Source: Streptomyces katrae
GTDB lineage: Bacteria; Actinomycetota; Actinomycetes; Streptomycetales; Streptomycetaceae
DNA length: 64,000 bases
Reading direction: 5' to 3'
Assembly (NCBI RefSeq): GCF_002028425.1
Contig: NZ_CP020042.1
Span: forward strand, 2,728,001-2,792,000
The position numbers and the translations under genes are program-made. Shown here piece after piece: positions 36,068-44,581 of the stretch. Each line of letters starts with the position of its first letter. Position 1 is the first letter of the stretch. The notes under the pieces were generated by a model. That model ran no database searches, had not been told where the DNA came from, and saw nothing but the letters and a program-made list of their open reading frames with translations.

Positions 36068-36523
36068 TCAGGGGGCGGTGATGCCGAGGAGCGAGCGGAC
36101 GCGGGCGTACTTGGCGGTCAGCCGGTCACGGGTGGGCGCGTCCAGCACGGAGAGGCGTACGGGGTCCGCGTTGTGCGCGAGGTCGGCCTCCTTGACGAGG
36201 ACGGCGCCGGGGGTGGCGAGGATGCGGGCCGTGTACTCCTCGACCGGTTCTCCAGGGCGCTTCGTCAGCGCCAGGACCATGTCCTTGACCTCCTGGGGGA
36301 GGGCGGCGGCCGCGAGCTGCGCGGGGCTGAGCGCGTCGTCCTCGACGGAGTCGTGCAGCCAGGCGGCGGCCTGCTGGGCCGGGCTGCCGCCGCGCAGGCG
36401 GACGCCCTCGGCCACGGCCGCGAGGTGCTCGGCGTAGGGGCGGCCGGCCTTGTCGGTCTGGCCCTCGTGCGCGGAGCGGGCCAGGGCCTCGACCTCGGCG
36501 AGGGTGAGGGAGCGGTCGGTCAT
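36068..36523 (-). CDS. HD-domain phosphohydrolase
   Basis: 151 residues. HD fold like the N-terminus of RelA/SpoT hydrolases: His in ARSAHEGQTDKAGRPYAEH, the HD pair in AWLHDSVED, and a later Asp in KEADLAHNADP. No synthetase domain, so it may hydrolyse a nucleotide such as ppGpp (a small alarmone hydrolase, Mesh1-like), but the substrate is not shown. The ATG at 36523 overlaps the stop of the decarboxylase gene by four bases (ATGA), implying translational coupling. Confidence 0.85.
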   Translation of the reverse strand: MTDRSLTLAEVEALARSAHEGQTDKAGRPYAEHLAAVAEGVRLRGGSPAQQAAAWLHDSVEDDALSPAQLAAAALPQEVKDMVLALTKRPGEPVEEYTARILATPGAVLVKEADLAHNADPVRLSVLDAPTRDRLTAKYARVRSLLGITAP

Positions 36524-37908
36524 GCGGTCTCCTTCGCTGCCGTGCACAGGGCTTCGGCGGTCCGGCGCACGTCGGCGGGTGTCGTACGCCAGTTGGAGAA
36601 CGCGGCGCGCAGGCCGGGGGTTCCCCCGAGGACGGTGGGGGTCACGAAGACCTCGGCGGCGACGGCCTCGCGGAAGGCGGCCAGGCGTTCGGGGGTGGGG
36701 TCCTCGGCGAGGGTGAAGCAGACGACGTTGAGCCGGACGGGGGCGAGCAGCCGCAGGGCCGGGTCCCGGCCGAGGAGCTCGCCGAGGGCGCGGGCGCAGG
36801 CGGTGTCCCGTTCGACGATCTCGCGGTGGCCCTCGCGGCCGTAGGCGCGCAGGGTGAACCAGGCGGCCAGGGCCCGCAGCCGGTGGGAGTTCTCCGGGGT
36901 GAGGTGGACCAGGTCGGGGTCGGCGCCCAGGGGGCCGAGGTAGGCGGCGGCGTTGGCGAAGACGCGGGCCTGGAGGTCGCGGCGGCGGGTGAACTGGACG
37001 GCGCTGTCGTAGGGGACGTTGAGCCACTTGTGCAGGTCGACGCAGACGGAGTCGGAGGCGTCGAGGCCCGCGGTGAGGTGGGCGTGCTCCGGGGAGAGGG
37101 CCGCGAAGGCGCCGAAGGCGGCGTCGGTGTGCAGCCAGAAGTCGTGGCGGTCCTTGAGCGCGGCGACGGCCCGCAGGTCGTCGAAGTCGACGGTGTTGAC
37201 GGTGCCCGCGTTGGCGACGACGACGGCCGGGCCGGGGATGTCGGCGAGGGCGCGGTCCAGGGCGGCGGGGTCGACGGCCTCGCGGCCGGGGAGGGTGGGC
37301 ACCGGGACGAGGGCGGCGCGGCCGAGGCCGAGGACGGAGAGGGCCTTGGCGATGGAGGAGTGCGGGGCGCCGGACAGGACGCGGACGGGGCCGAGCGCGG
37401 CGACGCCGTCCTGGGCCGGGGAGACCCCGAGGCGCTCGCCGAGCCACTCGCGGGCGATGGCGAGGCCGACGGTGTTGGACTGAGTGGCTCCGCTGACGAA
37501 GGTGCCGGTGTGGGCGGCGCCCAGCCCGAAGAGCTCGCGCAGCCAGGAGACGGTCTCGCGTTCGAGGTGCTGGCCGGCGGGGTCGAGGGAGGAGTTGGAG
37601 TTCTGGTCGTGGACGGCGGTGAGCCAGTCCCCCGCGAGGGCGGCGGGGGTGGCGCCGCCGGTGACGAAGCCGAGGTAGCGGGGGCCGGCGGAGGCCGAGA
37701 ACCGGGGCTCCCAGCGGGCCCGGAAGTCGTCGAGGGCGGCGGTGGCGCCGGTGCCGTGCGCGGGGAGCGGGCGGGGCTCGGGCGGCCCGTCCTGCGGGGG
37801 CACGACGGGCCGCGCCTCCAGAGCGCCCAGGGCTTCGACGGCGGCGCGGCGGGTGGCGTCCAGGAGGGCGGGGAGGCGGGCGAGGTCGGCGGCGAGGGTG
37901 GCGTCCAT
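36520..37908 (-). CDS. PLP-dependent group II decarboxylase
   Basis: 462 residues. Removes CO2 from an amino acid (aromatic, diaminobutyrate or similar; substrate not evident). Motifs: TGTFVSGATQSNTVGLAIAR (phosphate-binding region), LHTDAAFGAFAAL with the PLP-ring Asp, and VDLHKWLNVPYD with the Schiff-base Lys. Length and fold match the DDC/GAD family. ATG at 37908. It overlaps the HD gene by four bases. No amine exporter or pathway gene is adjacent, so the physiological role is open. Confidence 0.88.
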   Translation of the reverse strand: MDATLAADLARLPALLDATRRAAVEALGALEARPVVPPQDGPPEPRPLPAHGTGATAALDDFRARWEPRFSASAGPRYLGFVTGGATPAALAGDWLTAVHDQNSNSSLDPAGQHLERETVSWLRELFGLGAAHTGTFVSGATQSNTVGLAIAREWLGERLGVSPAQDGVAALGPVRVLSGAPHSSIAKALSVLGLGRAALVPVPTLPGREAVDPAALDRALADIPGPAVVVANAGTVNTVDFDDLRAVAALKDRHDFWLHTDAAFGAFAALSPEHAHLTAGLDASDSVCVDLHKWLNVPYDSAVQFTRRRDLQARVFANAAAYLGPLGADPDLVHLTPENSHRLRALAAWFTLRAYGREGHREIVERDTACARALGELLGRDPALRLLAPVRLNVVCFTLAEDPTPERLAAFREAVAAEVFVTPTVLGGTPGLRAAFSNWRTTPADVRRTAEALCTAAKETA

Positions 37909-38035
37909 GGGCGGACGGTAGCCCTGGCGGGGGCGGGGCGGACGTGCCAATCGCCACGCAGTGGCCGGGTCCGGCCGTACCGCTGCGCGCAGCCCCTCGG
38001 CTGAAGACCCCTGGGGTTGCGCCCCGGGCCGCGCG

Positions 38036-39181
38036 TCAAAAGGCGGCGCGGCGGATCAGGAGGAGGGCCCGGTCGTCGTTGACGTCCTTCGCGACCTTTT
38101 CGATCAGGTGCCACGCCGCGCCCTCCCACCCGGCGGCGACGTACCGGTCGGCCTCGCCCGTCAGGCGGTCGATGCCCTCGCTGATCTCGCGGTCCGCGGT
38201 CTCGACCAGGCCGTCGGTGAAGAGCATCAGGACGTCGCCGGGCCGCAGGTTGCCGCGCGCAGGTTCGAACTCCGCGCCGTCGTAGACGCCCAGGAGGGGG
38301 CCTTCGCCGGACTTCTCCTGCCAGCGGCCCGTGCCGGCGGAGAGCTGGAGGGCGGGGAGGTGGCCGGCGGAGAGGAGTTCGTAGTCGCCGGTCTCCAGGT
38401 CCAGGACGAGGTGGATGGAGGTGGCGAAGCCCTCGTCCCAGTCCTGGCGGAGGAGGTAGCCGTTGGCGGCGGGGAGGAAGTCCTGGGGCGGGAGGGCGCC
38501 GAGGAGCCCGCCGAAGGCACCGGAGAGGAGGAGGGCCCGGGAGCCGGCTTCCATGCCCTTGCCGGAGACGTCGGTGAGGACGACCTCCAGGGTGCGCCCG
38601 CCGTTGGTGCGGGCGGCGACGACGAAGTCGCCGGAGAAGGACTGGCCGCCGGCCGGCCGCAAGGCCATCTCGCGGTGCCAGGACGGTGGCAGGGCGGGGA
38701 GCTTGCTCTGCACCCGGATGCGTTCGCGCAGGTCGAACAGCATGGTGCCGCCGCGCCTCCACGGCACTCCGACGCGGCTGCGGAACTGGGCGATGATCAG
38801 GCCGAAGAAGCCGCAGGCGGCGACGACCAGGACGGTTCCGGGGGTGACCCGGGCGGGCCCCTGGGTGTACGGGCCGAGGACCAGGGCCTCGACGATCAGG
38901 GCGGTCGCGGACGCGGCGTAGAGCCCGAGCAGGCTGGCGGGCCGCAGCAGCAGCCCGCCCGCCACGATGGGCAGGACGAGGGCCGACGGCGAGAACCAGA
39001 CGGGCATCAGCAGGGTGCCGCAGGCGATGGCGGGGACGGTGAGCAGCAGGCCCGCGAAGGCCAGCCAGTCGCTCGCGTCCCCGCGGAAGTAGTCGACGGC
39101 GGATTTGCGCAGGGCTGTGCGGACCCGGTGCGACAGCATGCGCGCCCGGGCCCTGAGCGTCTCCACGCGTGCTCCGGCCAT
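38036..39181 (-). CDS. membrane-bound SpoIIE-type PP2C phosphatase
   Basis: 381 residues. Four hydrophobic helices in about residues 40-135, then a PP2C-like SpoIIE domain: FSGDFVVA, VLTDVSGKGMEAG (metal-binding Asp and Gly), SAGHLPAL, GPLLGVYDG, LFTDGLVE and DDRALLLIRR. Such proteins dephosphorylate anti-anti-sigma factors. No anti-sigma or STAS gene is adjacent, so partners are elsewhere. ATG at 39181. 118 bases divergent from the acetyltransferase gene. Confidence 0.9.
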   Translation of the reverse strand: MAGARVETLRARARMLSHRVRTALRKSAVDYFRGDASDWLAFAGLLLTVPAIACGTLLMPVWFSPSALVLPIVAGGLLLRPASLLGLYAASATALIVEALVLGPYTQGPARVTPGTVLVVAACGFFGLIIAQFRSRVGVPWRRGGTMLFDLRERIRVQSKLPALPPSWHREMALRPAGGQSFSGDFVVAARTNGGRTLEVVLTDVSGKGMEAGSRALLLSGAFGGLLGALPPQDFLPAANGYLLRQDWDEGFATSIHLVLDLETGDYELLSAGHLPALQLSAGTGRWQEKSGEGPLLGVYDGAEFEPARGNLRPGDVLMLFTDGLVETADREISEGIDRLTGEADRYVAAGWEGAAWHLIEKVAKDVNDDRALLLIRRAAF

Positions 39182-39262
39182 TGCATCGGGACCCTATCCA
39201 TCATGGCCGTGTGCGCGCAGGGGTACCCCCGTACCCCTGGCCCGCGGATGCCCGAAAACAGA

Positions 39263-39291
39263 TCGACCGGGCCGTATTGCCCTGGTAGGGA
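39263..39291 (+). promoter_or_regulatory. promoter implying a leaderless acetyltransferase mRNA
   Basis: -35-like TCGACC (39263-39268), 17-base spacer, -10 TAGGGA (39286-39291). Transcription would begin about 7 bases downstream, at or beside the ATG (39299), so the message may be leaderless. Confidence 0.55.
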
Positions 39292-39298
39292 TGGCCCT

Positions 39299-40537
39299 AT
39301 GGCTCTTGATACGCGCGTATTGCAGGCTGACGAGTGGGATGTCTGGTACGACCATCTGGAACTGGCGTTCGGTGGCGTGCCGGAATCCCCTGAGGAGCGG
39401 ACGCTCTACCGGTCCCTGACGGAGCTCGACCGTTCGCTGGGCGTCTGGGACGGCGGGACCTGCGTCGGCTCGGCCGGGTCGTTCGGCTTCCGGCTGTCGG
39501 TGCCGGGCGGGGCGGTGGTCCCGGCGGCGGGCGTGACGATGGTCGGTGTGGCGCCGACGCACCGCAGGCGGGGCGTGCTGACCTCGATGATGCGCCGCCA
39601 GCTGGACGACGTCCGGGCGGGTGGCGAACCGGTCGCCGTGCTGACGGCCTCGGAACCGGAGATCTACGGGCGCTTCGGCTACGGCGTGGCGGCCTACGAC
39701 CTGCTGGTGGACATCGACACGACCCGCGTACGGCTGAACGCGCCGCCGGGGACGGACGAGGTGCGGCTGCGGCTCGTGGACCCGCTGAAGGCGCTGGACG
39801 ACTGCGAGCGGGTGTACGCGGCGCTGGTCGCGGGCCGGCCGGGGATGCCCGCCCGGCAGCCGGGGTGGGAGCGGCAGGGGCTGCTCGACCCGGAGTCGCG
39901 CCGGGAGGGGGCGTCGCCGCTGAAGTGCGTGGTGGCGGAGGACGCGGCCGGGGTCGTCGTCGGGTACGCGCGCTACCGGGTGCGGCCGGACTGGGAGCCT
40001 GCCGGGTCGGACGGCAAGGTGCTGGTCGGCGAGGTGGACGCGGTGGACCCGGCGGCGTACGCGGCGCTGTGGCGCTACCTGTTCGAGATCGACCTGACCT
40101 GGCACGTACGGGCCTTCCGGCGGCCGGTGGACGATCCGCTGCTGCACCTGGTCAACGACGTGCGGCGGGTCCGGGCGCAGCAGCGGGACGCGCTGTACCT
40201 GCGGGTGGTGGATCTGCCGGGGGCGCTCCGGGCACGGGGGTACGGGGCCGCGGTGGACGTGGTGATGGAGGTCGAGGACGCGTTCTGCCCGTGGAACGCG
40301 GGGCGGTGGCGGCTGACGGCCGGTGCGGACGGTTCCGGGGCGCGGTGCGTGCGCAGCGATGACGCGGCGGAGCTGGCGCTGTCCGCGCGGGAGCTGGGGT
40401 CGGTGTACCTGGGCGGGGTCACGTGGGCCTCGCTCGCGGCGGCCGGGCGCGTGCGGGAGCTGCGGCCGGGGGCCCTGCGGGAGGCCTCGCGGGCCTTCGC
40501 GGGGGATGTCGCCCCGTGGCTCCCGCACAACTTCTAG
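39299..40537 (+). CDS. Eis-like GNAT N-acetyltransferase
   Basis: 412 residues. N-terminal GNAT domain with the acetyl-CoA loop VGVAPTHRRRGVLTSMMRR; a second GNAT-like domain (about 160-290); and a C-terminal SCP2-type domain ending in the conserved carboxyl-terminal Phe (WLPHNF), the residue that acts as catalytic base in Eis enzymes. Relatives acetylate lysine side chains or aminoglycosides; substrate here unknown. Length matches Eis (about 400). ATG at 39299. Confidence 0.9.
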   Translation: MALDTRVLQADEWDVWYDHLELAFGGVPESPEERTLYRSLTELDRSLGVWDGGTCVGSAGSFGFRLSVPGGAVVPAAGVTMVGVAPTHRRRGVLTSMMRRQLDDVRAGGEPVAVLTASEPEIYGRFGYGVAAYDLLVDIDTTRVRLNAPPGTDEVRLRLVDPLKALDDCERVYAALVAGRPGMPARQPGWERQGLLDPESRREGASPLKCVVAEDAAGVVVGYARYRVRPDWEPAGSDGKVLVGEVDAVDPAAYAALWRYLFEIDLTWHVRAFRRPVDDPLLHLVNDVRRVRAQQRDALYLRVVDLPGALRARGYGAAVDVVMEVEDAFCPWNAGRWRLTAGADGSGARCVRSDDAAELALSARELGSVYLGGVTWASLAAAGRVRELRPGALREASRAFAGDVAPWLPHNF

Positions 40538-40551
40538 TCCGCGCCGCCGGC

Positions 40552-40570
40552 CGGGGGGGCGGGGCCCCCG
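40552..40570. terminator. short hairpin between acetyltransferase and Nei
   Basis: CGGGGG (40552-40557) pairs with CCCCCG (40565-40570) between two converging genes. Weak, seven-base loop. Confidence 0.35.
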
Positions 40571-40573
40571 CGG

Positions 40574-41380
40574 CTAACGCTGCTGGCAGGAAGGGCACCA
40601 GAAGAGGTTGCGGGCGGCCAGGTCGGCCGTGCGGACCTCCGTCGTGCAGATGTGGCACGGGAGCGTCGCGCGGCGGTAGACGTACACCTCGCCGCCGTGG
40701 TCGTCGACGCGTGGCGGGCGGCCCATGGCCTCGGGGAGGTGTTCGTCGCGGACGGTGTCGATGCGGTTGCGGCGGACTCCCTCGCGCATCAGCTCCGCCA
40801 GGTCGGCCCACATCGCGTCCCATTCGGCGCGGGTGAGGTCCTTGCCCTGGCGGTAGGGGTCGATGCCGTGCCGGAAGAGGACCTCGGCGCGGTAGACGTT
40901 GCCGACGCCCGCGATGACCTTCTGGTCCATCAGCAGGGCGGCGATGGTGGTGCGGCTGCGGGAGATGCGGGACCAGGCTCGGCCGGGGTCGTCGGCCGGG
41001 CGCAGCGGGTCCGGGCCGAGGCGGTCGTGTATCGCCTGCTTCTCGGCCGCGGTGACCAGGGCGCAGGCCGTGGGGCCGCGCAGGTCCGCGTAGTGGTCCT
41101 CGTTCAGCAGGCGCAGCCGGACCGTGTCGGTGGCCGGCGGGGCCGGGGCGGGGCCGAAGCCGAGCTTGCCGAAGAGGCCGAGGTGGATGTGGATCCAGGC
41201 GTCGCCGAGTTCCAGGAAGAGGTGTTTGCCGTGGGCCTCGGCGCTCTCCAGCTCGCGCCCGTCGAGGAGGGCCGCGCTCTCGGCGAAGCGTCCCTGGGGG
41301 CTGCTGACCCGGACCGGGCGGGCGGCGAAGCGCTCGGTGTGGTCCTGGGCGAGGCGGTGGATCGTATGGCCCTCGGGCAC
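40574..41380 (-). CDS. nei: Nei/Fpg-family DNA glycosylase (endonuclease VIII type)
   Basis: 268 residues. Base-excision repair enzyme that removes oxidised pyrimidines and nicks abasic sites. N-terminus PEGHTIHRLA supplies the catalytic Pro and Glu (after Met removal) and marks the Nei branch rather than Fpg (PELPE). Helix-two-turn-helix IAGVGNVYRAEVLFR and a C-terminal zinc finger C-x2-C-x16-C-x2-C (PCHIC, WCPSC) complete the fold. GTG at 41380 with AGGAG seven bases upstream. Ends near the converging acetyltransferase. Confidence 0.94.
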   Translation of the reverse strand: MPEGHTIHRLAQDHTERFAARPVRVSSPQGRFAESAALLDGRELESAEAHGKHLFLELGDAWIHIHLGLFGKLGFGPAPAPPATDTVRLRLLNEDHYADLRGPTACALVTAAEKQAIHDRLGPDPLRPADDPGRAWSRISRSRTTIAALLMDQKVIAGVGNVYRAEVLFRHGIDPYRQGKDLTRAEWDAMWADLAELMREGVRRNRIDTVRDEHLPEAMGRPPRVDDHGGEVYVYRRATLPCHICTTEVRTADLAARNLFWCPSCQQR

Positions 41381-41410
41381 GCCTTGCTCCTGTTTTCCTT
41401 CGTGCAGGTG

Positions 41411-41442
41411 CGTGCCGCCGGACACGGGCGTCCGGCGGCACG
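41411..41442 (-). terminator. rpiB terminator
   Basis: Perfect 13-bp arms CGTGCCGCCGGAC (41411-41423) and GTCCGGCGGCACG (41430-41442), just past the rpiB stop and before nei. Confidence 0.8.
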
Positions 41443-41450
41443 CGGGCGGA

Positions 41451-41939
41451 CTACTGGTCCTGCGGGTGGTGGGCCGGGATCGGGGGGAGCTCGCCGGTCT
41501 GCTCGTAGGCCGAGAGCATGTCGATGCGGCGGGTGTGGCGCTCCTCGTCGGAGTACGGGGTCGCGAGGAAGGCCTCGATGAAGCTGGTGGCCTCGTCCTG
41601 GGTGTGCATGCGGCCGCCGACGGAGATGACGTTGGCGTTGTTGTGCTCGCGGCCGAGCTTCGCGGTCTCCACGCTCCAGGCGAGGATGGCGCGGACGCCC
41701 TTGACCTTGTTGGCGGCGATCTGCTCGCCGTTGCCGGAGCCGCCGATCACGATGCCGAGGCTGTCGGCGTCCGCGGCGGTCTTCTCCGCGGCGCGCAGGC
41801 AGAACGGCGGGTAGTCGTCCACCGCGTCGTAGATGTGGGGCCCGCAGTCGACGGGCTCGTGGCCGTTGTTCTTGAGCCAGTCCACGAGGTGGTTCTTGAG
41901 CTCAAAACCGGCATGGTCGGATCCGAGATACACGCGCAT
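41451..41939 (-). CDS. rpiB: ribose-5-phosphate isomerase B
   Basis: 162 residues. Interconverts ribose-5-phosphate and ribulose-5-phosphate in the pentose phosphate pathway. VYLGSDHAGFELK and GGSGNGEQIAANK are LacAB/RpiB signatures. Glu72 in GNGEQ is the base used by the mycobacterial enzymes, in place of the Cys of E. coli RpiB. The C-terminal extension beyond residue 145 is Pro/Gln rich. ATG at 41939. Confidence 0.95.
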   Translation of the reverse strand: MRVYLGSDHAGFELKNHLVDWLKNNGHEPVDCGPHIYDAVDDYPPFCLRAAEKTAADADSLGIVIGGSGNGEQIAANKVKGVRAILAWSVETAKLGREHNNANVISVGGRMHTQDEATSFIEAFLATPYSDEERHTRRIDMLSAYEQTGELPPIPAHHPQDQ

Positions 41940-42040
41940 GGGTCGAGTGTGGCATGCGTGACCTCAAGGGAGGGCGGAGGGGTGTCGCATAAATCACTTC
42001 TAAACCTCAAGTAAACCCAAAGAACGCAGACGGGAGGGGT

Positions 42041-42096
42041 CGGGACCTTGGTCCCGGGATGGGGGCCTTGGGTAACCATCGGAAGAAGGTCTTCCG
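42041..42096 (+). promoter_or_regulatory. two hairpins in the permease 1 leader
   Basis: CGGGACC/GGTCCCG (42041-42056) and CGGAAGA/TCTTCCG (42080-42096), upstream of the permease start, in an AT-richer stretch than the surroundings. They may form a leader regulating expression by amino-acid supply; no leader peptide is evident. Confidence 0.4.
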
Positions 42097-42158
42097 TCCT
42101 GGCCGGAAATCGGGTTTGAATGCCGGAACTCTCCACCCGAGAACCAAAGGATTCGTCC

Positions 42159-43625
42159 ATGAGCACGACGACGACCCTTCAGAAGGCAGGCGGACCCACC
42201 GGCGAACCCGGTTCCGCACAGCCCTCCGACGGTCTCAAGGCCGGTCTCAAGAACCGCCACCTTTCCATGATCGCCATCGGCGGCGTCATCGGCGCCGGCC
42301 TGTTCGTCGGCTCCGGCGGCGGTATCGCCAAGGCCGGCCCCGCCATCCTGATCTCGTACCTGCTCGTCGGCGCGATGGTCGTCTTCGTGATGCGGATGCT
42401 CGGCGAGATGGCCGCCGCCAGCCCGAACTCGGGCTCCTTCTCCGCGTACGCCGACCGGGCGCTCGGCCGCTGGGCCGGGTTCTCCATCGGCTGGCTCTAC
42501 TGGTTCTTCTGGGTCGTCGTGCTCGCCGTCGAGGCGACCGCCGGCGCGAAGATCCTCGAGGGCTGGATACCGGCCGTCCCGCAGTGGGCCTGGGCCCTCA
42601 TCGTGATGGTGGTCCTGACGGCCACCAACCTCGGCTCCGTCGCCTCCTACGGCGAGTTCGAGTTCTGGTTCGCGGGCATCAAGGTCGTCGCCATCGGCGC
42701 CTTCGTGATCGTCGGCATGCTCGCCGTCTTCGGCGTGCTGCCGGGCTCGGACAACCCGGGCGCGGGCTTCGCCCACCTCACCGACGCCGGCGGCTTCATG
42801 CCGGGCGGCTGGGGCTCGGTCCTCACCGGTGTGCTGATGGTCGTCTTCTCCTTCATGGGCAGCGAGATCGTCACCCTGGCGGCCGGCGAGTCCGAGGACC
42901 CGCGCCGCGCGGTCACCAAGGCCACCAACTCGGTGATCTGGCGCATCGGCGTCTTCTACCTGGGTTCGATCTTCGTCGTCCTCACCCTGCTGCCGTGGAA
43001 CGACAAGTCGATCGTCGAGAAGGGCTCGTACGTCGCCGCCCTGGACTCGATCGGCATCGCGCACGCCGGCCAGATCATGAACGTGATCGTCCTGACGGCC
43101 GTGCTGTCCTGCCTGAACTCGGGCCTCTACACCGCTTCCCGCATGGCGTTCTCGCTGGGCGAGCGCGGTGACGCGCCCAAGGCGTTCGCCAAGACCAGCA
43201 AGAACGGCGTGCCCACGGTCGCCATCCTCGGCTCGGTGGTCTTCGGCTTCATCGCCGTCTACTTCAACTACACGTCCCCGGACACGGTGTTCAACTTCCT
43301 GCTGAACTCCTCGGGTGCCATCGCGCTCTTCGTGTGGCTGGTCATCTGCCTGACCCAGCTGCGGATGCGCGGGATCCTGATGCGCGAGGCGCCGGAGAAG
43401 GTCACCGTCAGGATGTGGCTCTTCCCGTACCTGACGTGGGCCACCGCCGCGATGATCACCTTCGTCCTCGGCTACATGGTCTACGACAAGGACAACCGCG
43501 AGACGGTGCTGTACTCCCTGCTCGTCGCGGCCGTCGTGATCGCGATCGGCGTGGTGCGCAACGCCCGCCGCAAGGGCGAGCTCGCGGTCGAGGCCACGGC
43601 CGACGCCGTGGCCGACGCGGTCTGA
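42159..43625 (+). CDS. amino-acid permease, AAT family (GABA-permease-like) 1
   Basis: 488 residues, about 12 membrane helices. Signature GLKNRHLSMIAIGGVIGAGL and FVGSGGGIAKAGP at the first helix; YGEFEFWFAGIKVVAI; conserved ASRMAFSLGERGDAPKA. Imports an amino acid with H+ symport. Specificity is not predictable. ATG at 42159 with AAAGGA upstream; an in-frame start at 42120 is possible. First of three paralogues in 5.5 kb. Confidence 0.93.
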   Translation: MSTTTTLQKAGGPTGEPGSAQPSDGLKAGLKNRHLSMIAIGGVIGAGLFVGSGGGIAKAGPAILISYLLVGAMVVFVMRMLGEMAAASPNSGSFSAYADRALGRWAGFSIGWLYWFFWVVVLAVEATAGAKILEGWIPAVPQWAWALIVMVVLTATNLGSVASYGEFEFWFAGIKVVAIGAFVIVGMLAVFGVLPGSDNPGAGFAHLTDAGGFMPGGWGSVLTGVLMVVFSFMGSEIVTLAAGESEDPRRAVTKATNSVIWRIGVFYLGSIFVVLTLLPWNDKSIVEKGSYVAALDSIGIAHAGQIMNVIVLTAVLSCLNSGLYTASRMAFSLGERGDAPKAFAKTSKNGVPTVAILGSVVFGFIAVYFNYTSPDTVFNFLLNSSGAIALFVWLVICLTQLRMRGILMREAPEKVTVRMWLFPYLTWATAAMITFVLGYMVYDKDNRETVLYSLLVAAVVIAIGVVRNARRKGELAVEATADAVADAV

Positions 43626-43642
43626 CCGGACCCCCGCACACC

Positions 43643-43684
43643 GCAGCAGCCCCGGACCGCCCGCACGCGGTCCGGGGCTGCTGC
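43643..43684. terminator. bidirectional terminator between permease 1 and bioY
   Basis: Perfect 18-bp arms GCAGCAGCCCCGGACCGC (43643-43660) and GCGGTCCGGGGCTGCTGC (43667-43684), loop CCGCAC. Confidence 0.9.
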
Positions 43685-43713
43685 GCAGGCGCCGGCAGAA
43701 GGGGCCGTACGGG

Positions 43714-44298
43714 TCAGCCGCGGCGGCCGGCCAGCTTCCAGGCGGCCGGCAGGGCGCCCATGGCCAGCGCGGCCTTGAGGGCGTCGCCGATCAGGAACGG
43801 GGTCAGGCCCGCCGCGAGGGCCGCGGTGAGCGACATCCCGGTGGCGGCCATCAGGTACGGCACGCCCACCGCGTAGATCACGGCCGAGCCCAGCACCATC
43901 GTGCCCGCCGTGCGCAGCACCGAGCGGTCGGCGCCGCGCCGCGCGAGGGCGCCCACGACGGTGGCGGCCAGCAGCATGCCGAGGACGTAGCCGAAGGAGG
44001 CGCCGCCGGCGCCGGAGGTGCCGCCCGCGAACCAGGGCAGGCCGGCCGCGCCCAGGGCGGCGTACAGGCCGAGCGCCAGGAAGCCGCGGCGGGCGCCGAA
44101 GGCGGTGCCCACGAGCAGGGCGGCGAAGGTCTGGCCGGTGACCGGAACGGGAGAGCCGGGAACGGGGACGGAGATCTGAGCGGCCAGACCGGTGAGCGCG
44201 GCTCCGCCGACGACGAGCGCGATGTCGCGGACGCGGCTCGCGGGCAGCAGGTCGGCGAGGACGGCGCCGGGCCGGAAGGAGACGGAAGCAGTGCTCAT
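43714..44298 (-). CDS. bioY: BioY biotin-transporter substrate-binding subunit
   Basis: 194 residues, six hydrophobic helices. The S component of an ECF biotin transporter. Motifs: QISVPVPGSPVPVTGQTFAA, GGASFGYVLG and PFLIGDALKAALA. ATG at 44298 with GGAG upstream (the longer frame upstream is not coding). No ECF A or T gene is adjacent, so it either uses a shared ECF module or works alone. Inserted, in opposite orientation, between two permease paralogues. Confidence 0.92.
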   Translation of the reverse strand: MSTASVSFRPGAVLADLLPASRVRDIALVVGGAALTGLAAQISVPVPGSPVPVTGQTFAALLVGTAFGARRGFLALGLYAALGAAGLPWFAGGTSGAGGASFGYVLGMLLAATVVGALARRGADRSVLRTAGTMVLGSAVIYAVGVPYLMAATGMSLTAALAAGLTPFLIGDALKAALAMGALPAAWKLAGRRG

Positions 44299-44512
44299 GA
44301 GGGGCTCCGCGGGGTGGTGATCGACAGGACACCGTGACGCTAGTGCGCGCCGCCGCGCCGCCCCACCGTCGGCCGGGACAAAGGCATACTGTCCGGTTTG
44401 GTGGGGACCACACAAAGCCCGCGCCTTACACCCGATGTGAAGTGATCCCCATCACGGGGAACATCCGGCGACACTTCCTTTTTGCTCCCACGGGCGCCCT
44501 CCGGCAAGACTG

Positions 44513-44518
44513 TAGGGT
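44513..44518 (+). promoter_or_regulatory. -10 element before permease 2
   Basis: TAGGGT preceded by TG (an extended -10), 64 bases before the chosen start. No -35 box in position. Confidence 0.4.
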
Positions 44519-44581
44519 CCCGCCAATCCCTTGCGCAGCCCACAGCGCCGCTTGGCCGACCGAGAGTACGAGCACCTCCTC

